Assembly: GCF_010389155.1 (NCBI RefSeq)
Contig: NC_057761.1
Coordinates: forward strand, 25,442,210-25,506,209
DNA: 64,000 nucleotides
Direction of reading: 5' to 3'
Origin: Erigeron canadensis
Lineage: Eukaryota; Streptophyta; Magnoliopsida; Asterales; Asteraceae
Positions 34,692 to 46,779 of the stretch are shown here, piece by piece (within the stretch, counting starts at the first letter, position 1; every line of letters starts with the position of its first letter). Under the pieces are notes generated by a model, which saw only the letters and a program-made list of their open reading frames with translations, was not told the DNA's origin and ran no database searches. The translations under genes were made by a program, and so were the position numbers.

Positions 34692-36859
34692 CTACAGGCA
34701 GCACTACTGGTACCACTTAAAGTTCCTAAGCATCCACGAAAAGGCGAAAACAAATATGGTGAACAGGGAAATCAAGGTAGTTGCAGCTCTGGATATGGAG
34801 CAAAGAGCATAAAAAACAAGACCCCGGGGCCCACAAGTTGGAAAACGTGTACAGCTTGACTATGATAGGGTGCTTGTCTGGATTGAGGGAAAGTATCCAC
34901 ACTCCCCACCAGGAGATCAACAGAGCGATGCACACGAGAGCGTAAACGACAGCTTCCCACCTATTGGCGTAGCCCAACTGATTGACATTCGATCTCATGT
35001 TTAACATGGTCGCCTCGAGGGTTGAAACCCCGATGAAGATGCCGAAAAAGAAGGTAATAGTTTTCATGTTCCTGTGATTAACATAAACTAATTAATTATT
35101 AAAATGTAAAAAAATAACATATATAGAAATAATTCGTGTAATTAACATAAGAGTAAACTGCCGAAATCGTCCTTGTGGTTTACCCTGATAATCAAGTTTC
35201 ATCCTTAACAATTCAAAATGACACTGACAGTCCTTTTAAGGAGGATAAGGATCAAATCCCGTCCTTTATGCAAACGGACGTTATCTCTTATCTATTTTCT
35301 TTTTCACGTGCCATCCATATGAGGCTATTATAGTCATTTTTAATTCTAAATGACTAAATTTGATACTTATTTCTTCTTTTCTTCTTCAATCACCTTCGAT
35401 CCTAAAAGTTATACATAAATACACACATATCCAAATCTGTAAACAAAATACAACAGTAGTTATACATGAATACATGTATTCATATAGTTAAAACAAAACC
35501 CAATATTTATCATCAATGATATACACACATGAATTGCTTACTATATTTAAATAAAACAATACGTACAAACTCAACTAAATGTTATTACAACACAACCTGT
35601 ACAACTCTTTAAACTAAAGAATTCCCAATTTGGAAAAAAATTTTCCTTTTTTCCATAAAGTCAAAATTTCTCATCAATTGGGAGTAGAAAGCATACGTGA
35701 ATCTCATGATATTATTAAAAAAAAGAATGGAGTTCATCAATTGATGGATACTTTTTTGTTCCCACACGGTTCATCTCGTTTCCTTACACGAGTGACTTCA
35801 ACACGTGGATCTATATCCACCGTAAAACCAAACCATCTTCATCCCAACAAAACTTTGACCACCAAAACACCATATTTGGCCGGATCTATATCCAAGTAAC
35901 AAAGAAGAAAAAGAAATTTTGGCCAGATCTGGACGTGTAGTTGTGGCCGGTTTGTTCCTGCCACAGATGTTGGCGGTGTGGCTGGATCTTGGTAGTGGTG
36001 GTCGGATCTTGATGGTGGTGGTGGCCATATATTGGTGGTAGTGGCCGGAAAGGCGGAAACACAAAGAGAGGGTAAAGATCAGTGGTGGCTGCGGCGGTGG
36101 TGGTTTTTTCTGGGGGTTTATCAACCCTTTCTTTTTGCCGGTATTCCCTAGACCCGGAAACCCTTTGATGTTCCCCGCCTTTCAGATTCAGGGGGCATTT
36201 TCATTTATATTGTTTTTTTGGTTAATCATGCATATTTATGAACGACATGCTATTTGGTACCATATTGACTAAATGCTTTATCAATAAACTAACTTATGAG
36301 TTTTATGATTTACTGGGATTTGAGATGAGTTTTAAAGGAACTTGATTGATGATGATGATTATGTATCTCTGTGTGTGTGTGAGAGAGAGAGATATGAATA
36401 TGAATATTTGATGATCTGAGTTTTGATATATAATGTTATCAATATTGGTCCTTTAAAGTAAAAAAGACATAGATACCCTCACGTGAAAAGCACGTGAGGG
36501 AGATAATGGATTGAAGAAAACGTCCGTTTATAAAAAGGACGAGATGTGATCCTTATCCTCCCTAAAAGGACCGTCAGTGTCATTTCGAATAGTTAAGGAT
36601 GAAACTTGATTATTAGGGTTAACTACAAGGACGATTTCAACCGTTTACTCTTAACATAATTATTACTGTAACATAATAAATAAATAAAAAATGACTTCCA
36701 AACAATAACACTTACATATATATATATACTAAAAACAACAAGGATAAGTAACGTACGGTTTTCGTCTTTTTGAGGCTTGGATTGGGTTTTTCTTAGCCTT
36801 GAGAGCAAAACGAGACAATGGCTTCCGCGCCGGTGGAGACTCTGGCGATGATGTCACAA
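34692..36859 (-). pseudogene. Small membrane-protein gene, left (broken) copy
   Basis: Exon 1 (36859-36757) ends with donor GTACGT. Exon 2 starts at 35071 after CACAG and encodes a hydrophobic protein ([47 protein letters not shown]). It then shifts frame near 34840 and again near 34785 compared with the right copy, losing the normal C-terminus. The intron carries a 1500-bp MULE with a clean target-site duplication. I do not recognise the family. The donor splice site is intact here but mutated in the other copy. Confidence 0.7.
35151..36650. mobile_element. Non-autonomous MULE, 1500 bp, with 9-bp TSD
   Basis: The TIRs start GAGTAAACTGCCGAAATCGT (left) and GAGTAAACGGTTGAAATCGT (right, reverse complement) and run for about 140 bp. 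Perfect 9-bp repeats TTAACATAA lie at 35142-35150 and 36651-36659. The interior includes a GC-rich GGTGGTGG-type block around 35940-36110 that may be captured host DNA, but no protein family was recognised. Confidence 0.9.
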
Positions 36860-36976
36860 GATAGAGATTATTGTGATATCACCGCCGCCAGAGTCTCTAC
36901 CGGCGCGGAAGTCATTGTCTCGTTTTGCTCCCAAGGCTAAGAAAACCTCAATCCAAGCCTCAAAAAGACGAAAACC
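36757..36976. repeat. Palindrome core of head-to-head exon 1 copies
   Basis: The two exon-1 copies (about 105 bp each) face away from each other across an 11-bp spacer (36860-36870). Arm identity by eye is high, with a 3-bp indel near the centre and a few substitutions. A transcript crossing it would form a long, nearly paired hairpin. Confidence 0.85.
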
Positions 36977-37010
36977 ATACGTTATCTACCCTTGTTGTTT
37001 TTAATATATC

Positions 37011-37041
<31 letters not shown>

Positions 37042-40000
37042 GTTATTGTTTTGAAGGCATTTTTTATTTATTTATTATGCTACACTAATAATTATGTTAA
37101 TTACAGGAATTATTTTTATATATGTTATTATTGTTGGGAAAAAGTGCATTTTTCCACCACTTTGGACATAAATAAATATATGGTTAAGTGACATATATCG
37201 AAAACCGTTTAGTGGGTTTTGTGGTCTCTGGCCAAGGCTACACAAAGAACTAAGATGCGTCCAAATTGGATTAAAGATGAATGAGATATCAAGTCTCAAA
37301 GTAGTGTGTTTGATGCATAAAGTTGGAGTTCAAAACCACTTGTCCCACATTGGTGTGGGAACTAAACTTTCGATTGTTTATAAGTGGAAGTTTATAAGCT
37401 ATGTCAAGATCATGATTGTATTTTACTCTGGCTCCTACCCGCGCACAGGGGGGGGGGTGCTGAAAATGGGTTTCTGGGTCAAAATTCTCTGAACCAAGGC
37501 GTGTACGCGCGACCTGCGGACACGTATGCAGCTCAAAAAATTGGGGGCCGCGCGGGGCTCCTTTTTGCTGCCTGCGATCCATCAGAAAAACCGACCCGGT
37601 TTTTGACCCGTTTAAGAAGGATCTAGAATAAGCTTTTGGTATTTTGTAACTCCTGAAACTGATGACATTAATGTCAATCAATATCAGTCTTGTAACTCCT
37701 GAAATTAATGACAATTAATTTCAATCACCATTAATTCTGATTAATTATATGAGTTACATTTGTGTGTATATAAGGACCTATTAGGTCTTGAAAGAATCAC
37801 ACAACACACCATTTCGTAGCACATACACACTGTTCTATCTTTGCATATTCGTTCTCGTAGCAACATCCATCCCTGTGTTCTGCTCTTCTTTCAGGCAAGT
37901 GATCAACGTCCGGCAGTATGCTGCTTTGACCAGTGTACCCTGGGAACAGACGACGAATCTGTTTAAGGGAATTATGTTAAACATAAGCCCGGTTCTTCTT
38001 TATTGTTATCACGTTTCTTTTGTCTTGCAGGAACTTTTTCAGTTAGCTTCTTTTATTTAGTTCTTCCATTCTGTTCTTCGTTTTATTGTTTCATATTTTC
38101 GTTCGTATTGTAATTTTCTAAAGGAATTACGTATATTATTATACTGTATTTCCAACAAACTTAAACAGATTGGTTTAATAACACGATTTGTTATTAACTT
38201 GTTCCGTGTTCTTCTTTCAGAATGGAATCTCAACCCATGTTTTCTGCTATTCCCACTTTGGGTGCTCCCACTTCTGGTGTTCCCACTTATGGTGTTCCCA
38301 CTTCTGGTGTCTCTGCAGCTCCTGCTATGTCTGTGATTATGACATCTGTTGTCTCTGTTACCTCCATGCTAGTTCCACCATTGCCTACTGCGGTGGCAAC
38401 TCAGGCTGAAAAACCTGAGAAGTTTGATGGTGGGAACTTTAAACCTTGGCAACTAAAGATGTTCTTTTACTTGACAATGTTGAACCTTGCGAGGTTCCTG
38501 ACTGAAACCGCTCCCCAAGTCTCTGAAGGGGAGATGGATGCTCAAACTGTGAGCGCGATTCAAGCTTGGAATCATTCTGAATTTTGTGCCGCAACTATGT
38601 CTTGAATGGCTTGGTTGACTCGCTATATAATGTTTATTGCAAAGTAAAGACTGCCAAAGAATTATGGGAGTCATTAGAGCGCAAGTATAAAACTGAGGAT
38701 GCTGACACCAAGAAATTTGTGGTGGCTAAATTCTTGGATTTCAAGATGGTTGATTCAAGGACTGTCATGAGCCAAATTCAAGATTTGCAGATTATGCTAC
38801 ATGAAATTCATGCTAAAGGAATGACACTGAGTGAAACATTCCAAGTTGCTTGCATGATAGAGAAACTGCCACCAAGTTGGATTGATTTCAAGAATTATCT
38901 CAAGCATAAGAGAAAGGAGATGACCATTGAAGATCTCGTTGTTCGTCTTCGTATCGAAGAAGACAACAAAGTTGCTCAAAAGCAAAGCTATGTCCCAGCA
39001 AAGGCTAATGTTGTTGAAAGTGGTCAATCTTCACGAGGTAACAAAGGCAAGGGACAGGTTGAGAAGAAAGGCAAAGGAAAAGGTCCAAATCTTGGAGCCA
39101 AAGGTAGAATTGTGAAAAAGAAATTCCAAGGTACCTGCTACAATTGTGATAAGCCAGGTCATAGGGCAAATGAATGCAGGCAGCCTAAAAGAGAGACTAC
39201 TCGCCAAGCTAACATGGTTGATGTGGATAATCTGGTAGCTATGGTCTCTGATCTCACTATGATGATCTCTGAAGTTAACTTGGTTGGTTCTAATACCAAG
39301 GAATGGTGGGTTGATACCGGTGCCACCCACCACATCTGCTCTGACAAGAATCTGTTCAATACCTTCAAGGAGGTCACTAATGGTGAAAAGCTCTTTATGG
39401 GAAACTCCGCCACTGCTGATGTGAAAGGAGAGGGTAATGTGATCTTGAAGATGACTTCTGGAAAAGAACTCACTCTGCAGAATGTGTTGTATGTTCCAGA
39501 AATTCGCAAGAATCTTGTGTCTGGTTATCAGTTGAATAAGTTTGGTTTCAAAATTGTGTTTAAGTCTGATAAGGTCATGTTGACCAAAAATGGTTTGTAT
39601 GTTGGTAAGGGCTATGCCCTCAATGGTATGTTCAAAATGAATGTAATTGCTATCAATGGAATGAATAAGACCGGTACTAGTTCTGCTTACTTGCTTGAGT
39701 CTTATAATGTGTGGCATGGTCGACTTGGTCATGTCAATTTTAATTCCATTCGTCGTTTGATTAAATTGAATAGCATACCAAACTTTCATATTGACTCAAA
39801 TCACAAATGTGAAACTTGTGTTGAAGCCAAATTAACAAGGGCGCCCTTTAAATTGGTTGAAAGAGCTACCGAACCGCTTGATATGATACACACAGATGTG
39901 TGTGATCTAAAATCCATTCCCACGAGACATGGATTTAAGTACTTCATTATGTTTATCGATGATAACACGAAGTATTGTTATGTTTACTTACTGAAAAGTA

Positions 40001-43000
40001 AGGATGAGGCAATTGAGACTTTTATTGCCTACAAGAATGAAGTTGAGAATCAACTTGAAAGGAAAATCAAGGTTGTACGAAGTGATAGAGGTGGTGAATA
40101 TGTCTCACCTTTTGCTGAATTCTGTTCACAAAATGGAATACGACATGAGTTCACTGCACCTTATTCACCTCAATCAAATAGAATGGCTGAACGAAAGAAT
40201 CGAACCTTGAAAGAAATGGTGAATGCCATGTTGGTGAAATCTGGTGTCAACCAGAACATGTGGGGGGATGCCATTCTATCAGCAAATTATCTTTTGAATA
40301 AGATACCTCACAAGAAACAAGATGTGACCCCATATGAGTTATGGTGGAAGAGAAAACCATCCTATGAATATCTAAAAGTGTGGGGGTGCCTAACCAAGGT
40401 AGCTGTTCCACTACCTAAGGCCCAAAAGATAGGACCTAAAACTGTTGATTACATTTTTATTGGATATGCTGATCAGAGTAGTGCATACCGTTTCCTTGTG
40501 CATGAATCCAAGATTCCAGATATACACAAAGGATCGATAATGGAATCAAGGAATGCCTCATTCTTTGAAAATATATTTCCATGTGTTGCAAAAGAATCTG
40601 GAAATTCGTCTAGGGTAGTCAATGAAAGTGTCCAAGATGAGACACCTAATGAGCCAGTTCAAGAGGAACTGTAACAACCTGAGGAAGAAGAAATTGAGCC
40701 TAGACGAAGCAAAAGAGCTAGGACAGAAAAGTCTTTCGGTCCTGATTTCTACACTTATGTGGTGGAAAGTGAACCTCAAACTTGCCGTGAAGCGGTAACT
40801 TCCTCAGAAGGGCCTCAATGGAGGGAAGCCATCAAAAGTGAAATAGATTCTATTTTACAAACCATACTTGGGAGCTAGTGGATCTTCCTCCGGGATGTAA
40901 TCCACTAGGTTATCGATGGATCTTCAAGAGGAAATTGAAGTCAGATGGCTCCATTGACAAATATAAGGTAAGATTGGTGATCAAGGGTTACAAACAGCAA
41001 AAGGACTTTGATTATTTTGATACATATTCTCCAGTAACTCGAATAACCTCGATCAGGTTGGTACTTGCCATTGCCGCCATTAGAAATTTGGAAGTTCACC
41101 AAATGGATGTGAAAACCGCTTTCTTGAATGGAATTTTGAGGAAGAGATTTACATGGAGCAACCTGAGGGATTTATAGCTCCTGGGCAAGAAAAGAAAGTG
41201 TGTAAGCTTGTTAAGTCTTTGTATGGATTAAAACAAGCTCCCAAACAATGGCATGAAAAATTTGATAATGTCATGCTTGAGTCTGGGTTCAAGATCAATG
41301 AATGTGACAAGTGTGTGTACGTGAAAGACACACCAGATGGATATGTTATCTTGTGCCTATATGTAGATGATATGCTCATTGCTGGAAGTAATGACAAAAT
41401 GATAAAGTCTACAAAAGATCTCTTAAAGGCAAGGTTTGACATGAAAGACATGGGTTTAGCAGATGTGATTTTAGGGGTTCAAATCACGCGAACCCATGAT
41501 GGACTTGTTTTAAGTCAGTCCCACTATGTGGACAAAATTCTTGAGAAGTTCAATGCAAATGACTCTAATGTAGCAAGGACTCCTATTGATACGAGTCAAC
41601 ATCTTGCGAAGAACAAAGGAGAGCCAGTTGAACAATTACAGTACTCAAGAATTATTGGCAGCCTAATGTATCTGATGAGTTGTACAAGACCAGACTTGGC
41701 ATATGCTGTTAGCAAGCTAAGTAGATATACAAGTAACCCAAGTTCAAGTCATTGGAATTGTATGACCAGGTTACTTCGGTATTTAAGGTACACTCGTGAT
41801 TATGGCTTGCATTATGGCAGATATCCAACAGTGATTGAAGGACATTGTGATGCAAATTGGATATCTGACACGAATGATTCCAGAGCAACAAGTGGATATG
41901 TATTCACACTTGGAGGTGCAGCTATATCGTGGAAATCATCTAAGCAAACAGTTATTGCTAGATCCACGATGGAATCAGAGTTCATCGCTTTAGATAAAGC
42001 GGATGAAGATGCAGAATGGCTACGTCAGTTTATTGAGGATATACCAAGATGGCCTAAGCCGGTGTCGACCATATGTATACATTGTGATAGCCAATCGGCA
42101 ATTGGCAAAGCTCATAGCACAATGTACAATGGTAAGAATAGACATATCAGACGTAGACATAATACAGTACGACAACTAATCTCTACAGGAGTTATCACTG
42201 TTGACTATGTGAAGTCAAAGGATAATATCGCGGATCCGCTAACAAAAGGCTTAAGCAGAGAGTTAGTTCAGAAGTCGTCGATGGGAATGGGACTGAATCC
42301 CATGAAAGGCTACGTTTATATGAAGGAAAACCTAACTCAGCTGACTGGAGATCCCAAGATCTAAGTTCAATAGTGTAACATTCGCGAATTTTGACCTATT
42401 TGACAATGTGATTAATTGTAACACTCGTGGTAATGGACCCGTTGACTTTCGTTAATTATGCAGGTAACATTTGCCTTTTCTTTTTGGATTCATCTTTCAT
42501 GTATATAACTCGTGTTTCTAGTAGACTAAATGTGGCGAAATCAGAAAATAGACTAATTCTCAGAGTAATAGTCTAAAAGTGCTGGAATCCGAAAAATAGA
42601 CTAAATCTTAGAGTATTAGTCTAAAGGTGCTGAAATTAAAAACTGGCACCCACACCCCCCTTTATCTTAGACTTAACCTCCTCCCATCCATTTTTCTTAT
42701 CTTTCTTTCTCTCTCTACTTTATACAAGAACACACACTCTTGCATCTCCCCCTCTCTCTCTAGAAAATCATCATCACTTAATGTTATTGAAGCTAGATTA
42801 GTGAAAGAATCAACATTATTATCATCATTACTATATCATATCAAAATTTTGAAAGTCAAAGTGCAAGAAATCCTTCCATCTTGCTCAAATTCGGGTTTCA
42901 CTCTTTGAAGGTAATTTTGGTAAGTAAAACTCATCTCAAATCTACCATTTTATGTTTATAATCATGTTTCAAGTCTAACCTAAACAACCCTTAGTCAAAT

Positions 43001-46000
43001 TTTGGTTCAAAAGCTTAATGGGTCAATTTTAGGGTTGGCAACTTAGATAATTTAGGTCAAAATCGGATTTGAGGCTTAATTGAAGTTATGGAAGGACTTT
43101 TAAAGTATGGGTTAGTCTCATACACATTACTTATGTCAAATTATGCTCAAAATATGTCTTGACATTCTTTAAATCGAGGTCTAGGTCGAATTAGGGTTTT
43201 GTGAGGTCAAAATGGGTCAAGATCGAATATTGAGTTAAAGTGATGTTATGGAATGAAATTATGAAAGGGGTTATGTTTGTTATGATTCAATCATGTTGAT
43301 TATATGTCAAATTGAGTCTTGAACCTCACAAAAATTGGAATTTAAGTGTCGAATTAGGGTTTGGATGTTCTTGGTCAGTTTTGACTTTTTAGACAAACCA
43401 TTCTTACCCATGTTGTTGCTTGCTTCCTTCCTTTATGTCTTTAACTCGTTTAATCCTTGTCAAGTCGATTCTTAACATCCTTTTAACCTCGTATCAATCC
43501 AAAAAACATCGTTTTGATTCTTATGATCAAACGAGTCACGAATAATGAAAGTATGAACGTGTATTGATATGCATATATGTATAACTATAGGATGGGATCG
43601 TGTGACGAATATAGTGCGCTTGTGATCATTCTTAACTTGTTTTTGCCGACAAAGGTGAGTTTCGTAAACCCTCCCTACTCAATTGAGATTCGGGCTGAAA
43701 AATGTACGTGCTTGTTATTGTTGTTTAATCGATTGATTGATTGTTTGATTAACGTATTGACTTGTTGCTCGGTTAATTATGCTTCCATTTATGAATACTT
43801 GTTGTGGTTTGGGTAGTTGTACATACATGGAAGACGGTTATACTTTCAATGAATAGGAGATATGGTGGGAAGGCTGCGGGTGACCCTATATATAAGCATT
43901 AATGATTCCTTGAAATTAGAATCGTAAGAAGTGTATGTGCATTGTGTTGTTGATTGATGGAAAACGTTTTGATAATGATCGGGACATAGGATCTCGCATG
44001 ATAACATTTTCCCCCTTAACATATTATAGATTTGTGATGGTGATAACGATTAAGTCCATGTTGATGGCATAACGATAAGCCCACGATTTGTGGCATAACT
44101 TTGTTGTTAACGATATTGTTTAACATGTATATTGAATATGAATGCTTAGTTGTAACGTAATGTTGATATTACGCATTTGAAATATATGTAAGTCGTGTCA
44201 TGATATTACGCATTTGAAATATATGTAAGTCGTGCCTGGAACGTATTTTACGCATTTGAAATATATGTAAGTCGTGCCTGGAACGTAGTTTACGCATTTG
44301 AAATATATGTAAGTCGTGCCTGGAACGTAGTTTATGCATTTGAAATATATGTAAGTCGTGCCATTATAACTATAATTGAACGTAAACGTTGACTTGTATT
44401 GATTTGTGATAACGTGAAACCTTTTAGGGTTTCCTTGGAACGTGATTAAGTATTCTAATCCTCGTATATCGTTAACGGTTGTTATCCCGGCACACTTGTT
44501 TTCTATTACTTGCCCTTACGAACTCACCAACTTTATGTTGACGCGTGTTAGTACACTTTTCAGGTGAACAGGTTAGCTCATAGACGTATTGGATGGTTGA
44601 TTGCTTGATCATGCTTTGGACTTGGACTTCTTGGATCCGTGATTCATTTCCCGAATTAGGGGTTATGCTTATGTGTGATCCGGATACTTGCATTATTGAA
44701 TGGTTCGTATGAATTACTTGATCCTTTTTATGCATATAGACTTACTCTACATAATTTCCATGTCGTGCTGTGCTTTTCTTGTGATACCCCATGATTCCGC
44801 CTTGTTGGGGTGTTACAAATAGGACAACCTAATTGTATGAGCTGGCGAGGTCACTGTGGGGGGATTTGATAAAACCCCACGCCTTTACAAGGGAGTCTAT
44901 TATATGGCATAATATTCTTCCTAGTCCATTCCTAAAAGTGACAAGGTACGAGGTTAAGCCTATGGCTTTTAATGATTCGGGCAGCCTACGTGGTGAATCA
45001 CCTATGTGAGAGAGAAATGGGGTCGCTTCTTAGGGTATTGATCGGGGCACAATACTTAACAGCTCTCGCAGAACCAGGCGCATGTCTAGGACCATAATGG
45101 ACATAACTAGGAGGACTTGACTTTGTCAGGGAGAGTCTTGTGTGAAGCGTATTGTCGCCTACATAAATGGCAGACGAGTTCAAAGACATCACCGTCTACT
45201 CAGAGCCAGTAGACTAAATGTGTTTCATGAGCGAAGGTTCAAAGGGTAACACCTACCTTCGTATCCAAGATTCAACTGTTGAAAATTGAATGGGACACTG
45301 TTATTTCTGAGATCGACCTCCATTCATGTGGGGGATTGTTGGGAAAAAGTGCATTTTTCCACCACTTTGGACATAAATAAATATCTGGTCAAGTGACATA
45401 TATCGAAAACCGTTTAGTGGGTTTTGTAGTCTCTGGCTAAGGCTACACAACGAACTAAGATGCGTCCAAATTGGATTAAAGATGAATGAGATATCGAGTC
45501 TCAAAGTAGTGTGTTTGGTGCATAAAGTTGGAGTTCAAAACCACTTGTCCCACATTGGTGTTGGAACTAAACTTTCAATTGTTTATAAGTGGAAGTTTCT
45601 AAGCTATGTCAAGATCTTGATTGTGTTTTACTCTGGCTCCTACCCGCGCAGGGGGGGTGCTGAAAACGGGTTTCTGGGTCAAAATTCTCTGAACCAATGC
45701 GTGTACGCGCGACCTGCGGACACGAATGCAGCTCGGAAAATTGGGGGCCGCGCGGGGCTCCTTTTTGCTGCGACCCATCAGAAAAACCGACCCGGTTTTT
45801 GACCCGTTTAAGAAGGATCTAGAATAAGCTTTTGGTATTTTGTAACTCCTGAAACTGATGACATTAATGTCAATCAATATTAGTCTTGTAACTCCTGAAA
45901 TTAATGACAATTAATTTCAATCACCATTAATTCTGATTAATTATATGAGTTACATTTGTGTGTATATAAGGACCTATCAGGTCTTGAAAGAATCACACAA

Positions 46001-46779
46001 CACACCATTTCGTAGCACATACACACTGTTCTATCTTTGCATATTCGTTCTTGTAGCAACATCCATCCCTGTGTTCTGTTCTTCTTTCAGGCAAGTGATC
46101 AACGTCCGGCAGTACGCTGCTCTGACCGGTGTACCCTGGGAACAGACGACGAATCTGTTTAAAGGAATTGTGTCAAACATAAGTCTGGTTCTTCTTTATT
46201 GTTATCACGTTTATTTTGTCTTGCAGGAACTTTTTCAGTTTGCTTCTTTTATTTAGTTCTTTCATTCTGTTCTTCGTTTTATTGTTTCATATTTTTTTTC
46301 GTATTGTAATTTTCTAAATGAATTATGTATGTTATTATACTGTATTTCCAACCATTATTTTACTTTTTAGTAATAAATTAGTTTATGTTAATGACAGAAA
46401 CATGGAAACTATTTCTTTCTTCTTTGGCCTCTCCGCCGGGGTTTCGACCCTCGAGGCGACCATGTTAAACATAAGATCGGATATTAGTCGGTTGGGCAAC
46501 GTGAACAGGTGGGAAGCTATCGTTTACTATCTGGTGTGCATCGCTCTGTTGATCTTCTGGTGGGGACCATGGATACTTTCTGTCAATCCACACAAACACC
46601 CTGTCGTAGTGAAGCTATACACCTTTTCAAACATGTGGGGGCCCTGTGTCATATTTTTGATGCTTTTTGCTCCGTATCCCGCGTTGAAACTCACCTCAAT
46701 TTCCATGTTCGCCGTGTTTGTTTTCGTCTTTGTGTGGATGCCTAGAAATCTTAAGGAGTACCGGCAGTGCTGCCTCTAG
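36871..46779 (+). CDS. Small membrane protein gene, right copy, intron split by a 9.2-kb copia element
   Basis: Exon 1 (about 36871-36976) is open and basic ([20 protein letters not shown]). Exon 2 starts at 46398 after GACAG; its first ATG is at 46402 and it is open for 125 codons to a stop at 46777-46779. The phases match, so the basic exon-1 peptide would continue into METISFFFG. Exon 2 encodes about three to four hydrophobic segments, with conserved [37 protein letters not shown] and a C-terminal [14 protein letters not shown]. The family is not recognised. The exon-1 donor is mutated (ATACGT against GTACGT in the left copy), and no ATG precedes exon 1 on this side of the palindrome. A functional product would therefore have to start at 46402. 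Confidence 0.5.
37132..38157 (+). repeat. 5' LTR of the intact-length copia element
   Basis: 1026 bp, TG...CA termini. It differs from the 3' LTR by scattered substitutions and small indels. A G run at 37448-37457 is longer here than in the 3' LTR. Sequence right after it (AACTTAAACAGATTGG) does not show the usual tRNA-Met primer site. Confidence 0.92.
38222..42364 (+). pseudogene. Copia gag-pol polyprotein, frameshifted and with a nonsense codon
   Basis: The domain order is copia-type. Gag starts at ATG 38222 and has a CCHC knuckle at about 39137-39178 ([14 protein letters not shown]). Protease ([12 protein letters not shown], near 39304) comes next, then the HHCC region (WHGRLGH...CETC) and integrase ([28 protein letters not shown]). 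Reverse transcriptase (YVDD near 41360) and RNase H, ending near 42240, complete it. Four lesions break it. One base is missing near 38583, where the Gag frame changes. A TAA stop interrupts the frame at 40672-40674. Single-base deletions occur near 40859 and 41142. Otherwise the protein is well preserved, so the copy is fairly young but not self-sufficient. Confidence 0.93.
42374..44817 (+). mobile_element. Solo LTR, 2444 bp, probably Ty3/gypsy type, nested in the copia element
   Basis: It starts TGTAACATTCGCG and ends GGGGTGTTACA, so it has TG...CA termini with TGTAACA/TGTTACA symmetry as in many plant gypsy LTRs. A 5-bp direct repeat AATAG flanks it at 42369-42373 and 44818-44822. On either side the copia 3' region is continuous. 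There is no internal gag-pol, so the element was reduced to one LTR. It contains a CT-rich leader near 42700-42760 and a tandem repeat. Confidence 0.9.
44168..44362 (+). repeat. Tandem repeat inside the solo LTR
   Basis: Five copies of a unit of about 38-44 bp share the core ACGCATTTGAAATATATG followed by TAAGTCGTG. The last copy has ATGCATTTG. The spacer between cores alternates between two forms (CATGATATT and CCTGGAACGTA). Confidence 0.9.
45326..45336 (+). other. Polypurine tract of the copia element
   Basis: ATGTGGGGGAT lies directly before the 3' LTR start. This is the usual plus-strand priming site of plant copia elements. Confidence 0.75.
45337..46353 (+). repeat. 3' LTR of the intact-length copia element
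   Basis: 1017 bp, same family and orientation as 37132-38157. The final base is C instead of A, and the host duplication ATTAT follows immediately. Confidence 0.92.

Larger units (their letters stand above)
37132..46353 (+). mobile_element. Full-length Ty1/copia retrotransposon with both LTRs and 5-bp TSD
   Basis: The 5' LTR is 37132-38157 and the 3' LTR 45337-46353. Both start TGTTGGGAAAAAGTGC; the first ends CCAACA, the second CCAACC. The 5-bp duplication ATTAT lies at 37127-37131 and 46354-46358. The polypurine tract GTGGGGGA precedes the 3' LTR. Gag-pol is frameshifted. A solo LTR of another family (42374-44817) is nested in the 3' untranslated part. It sits in the intron of the membrane-protein gene. 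Confidence 0.95.

Noticed and set aside
35798..36124. 108-codon minus-strand ORF inside the 1500-bp MULE
   Set aside because: Low-complexity translation of a GGTGGTGG-type block; no start context or homology recognised.
36623..37191. ORFs on both arms of the palindrome beginning MLSRLRK / MLPRLRK
   Set aside because: They begin at a non-ATG codon in exon 1 and run into intron DNA in a frame different from the one that joins to exon 2.
37277..37714. ORFs in the copia 5' LTR (and the same in the 3' LTR at 45482-45910)
   Set aside because: Present in both LTRs, on both strands; LTR DNA without known protein features.
38188..38409. 73-codon Cys-rich ORF near the gag start
   Set aside because: Frame shadow of the repeated [13 protein letters not shown] segment of gag.
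39031..39789. 252-codon minus-strand ORF
   Set aside because: Antisense of the copia gag-protease region; no family features.
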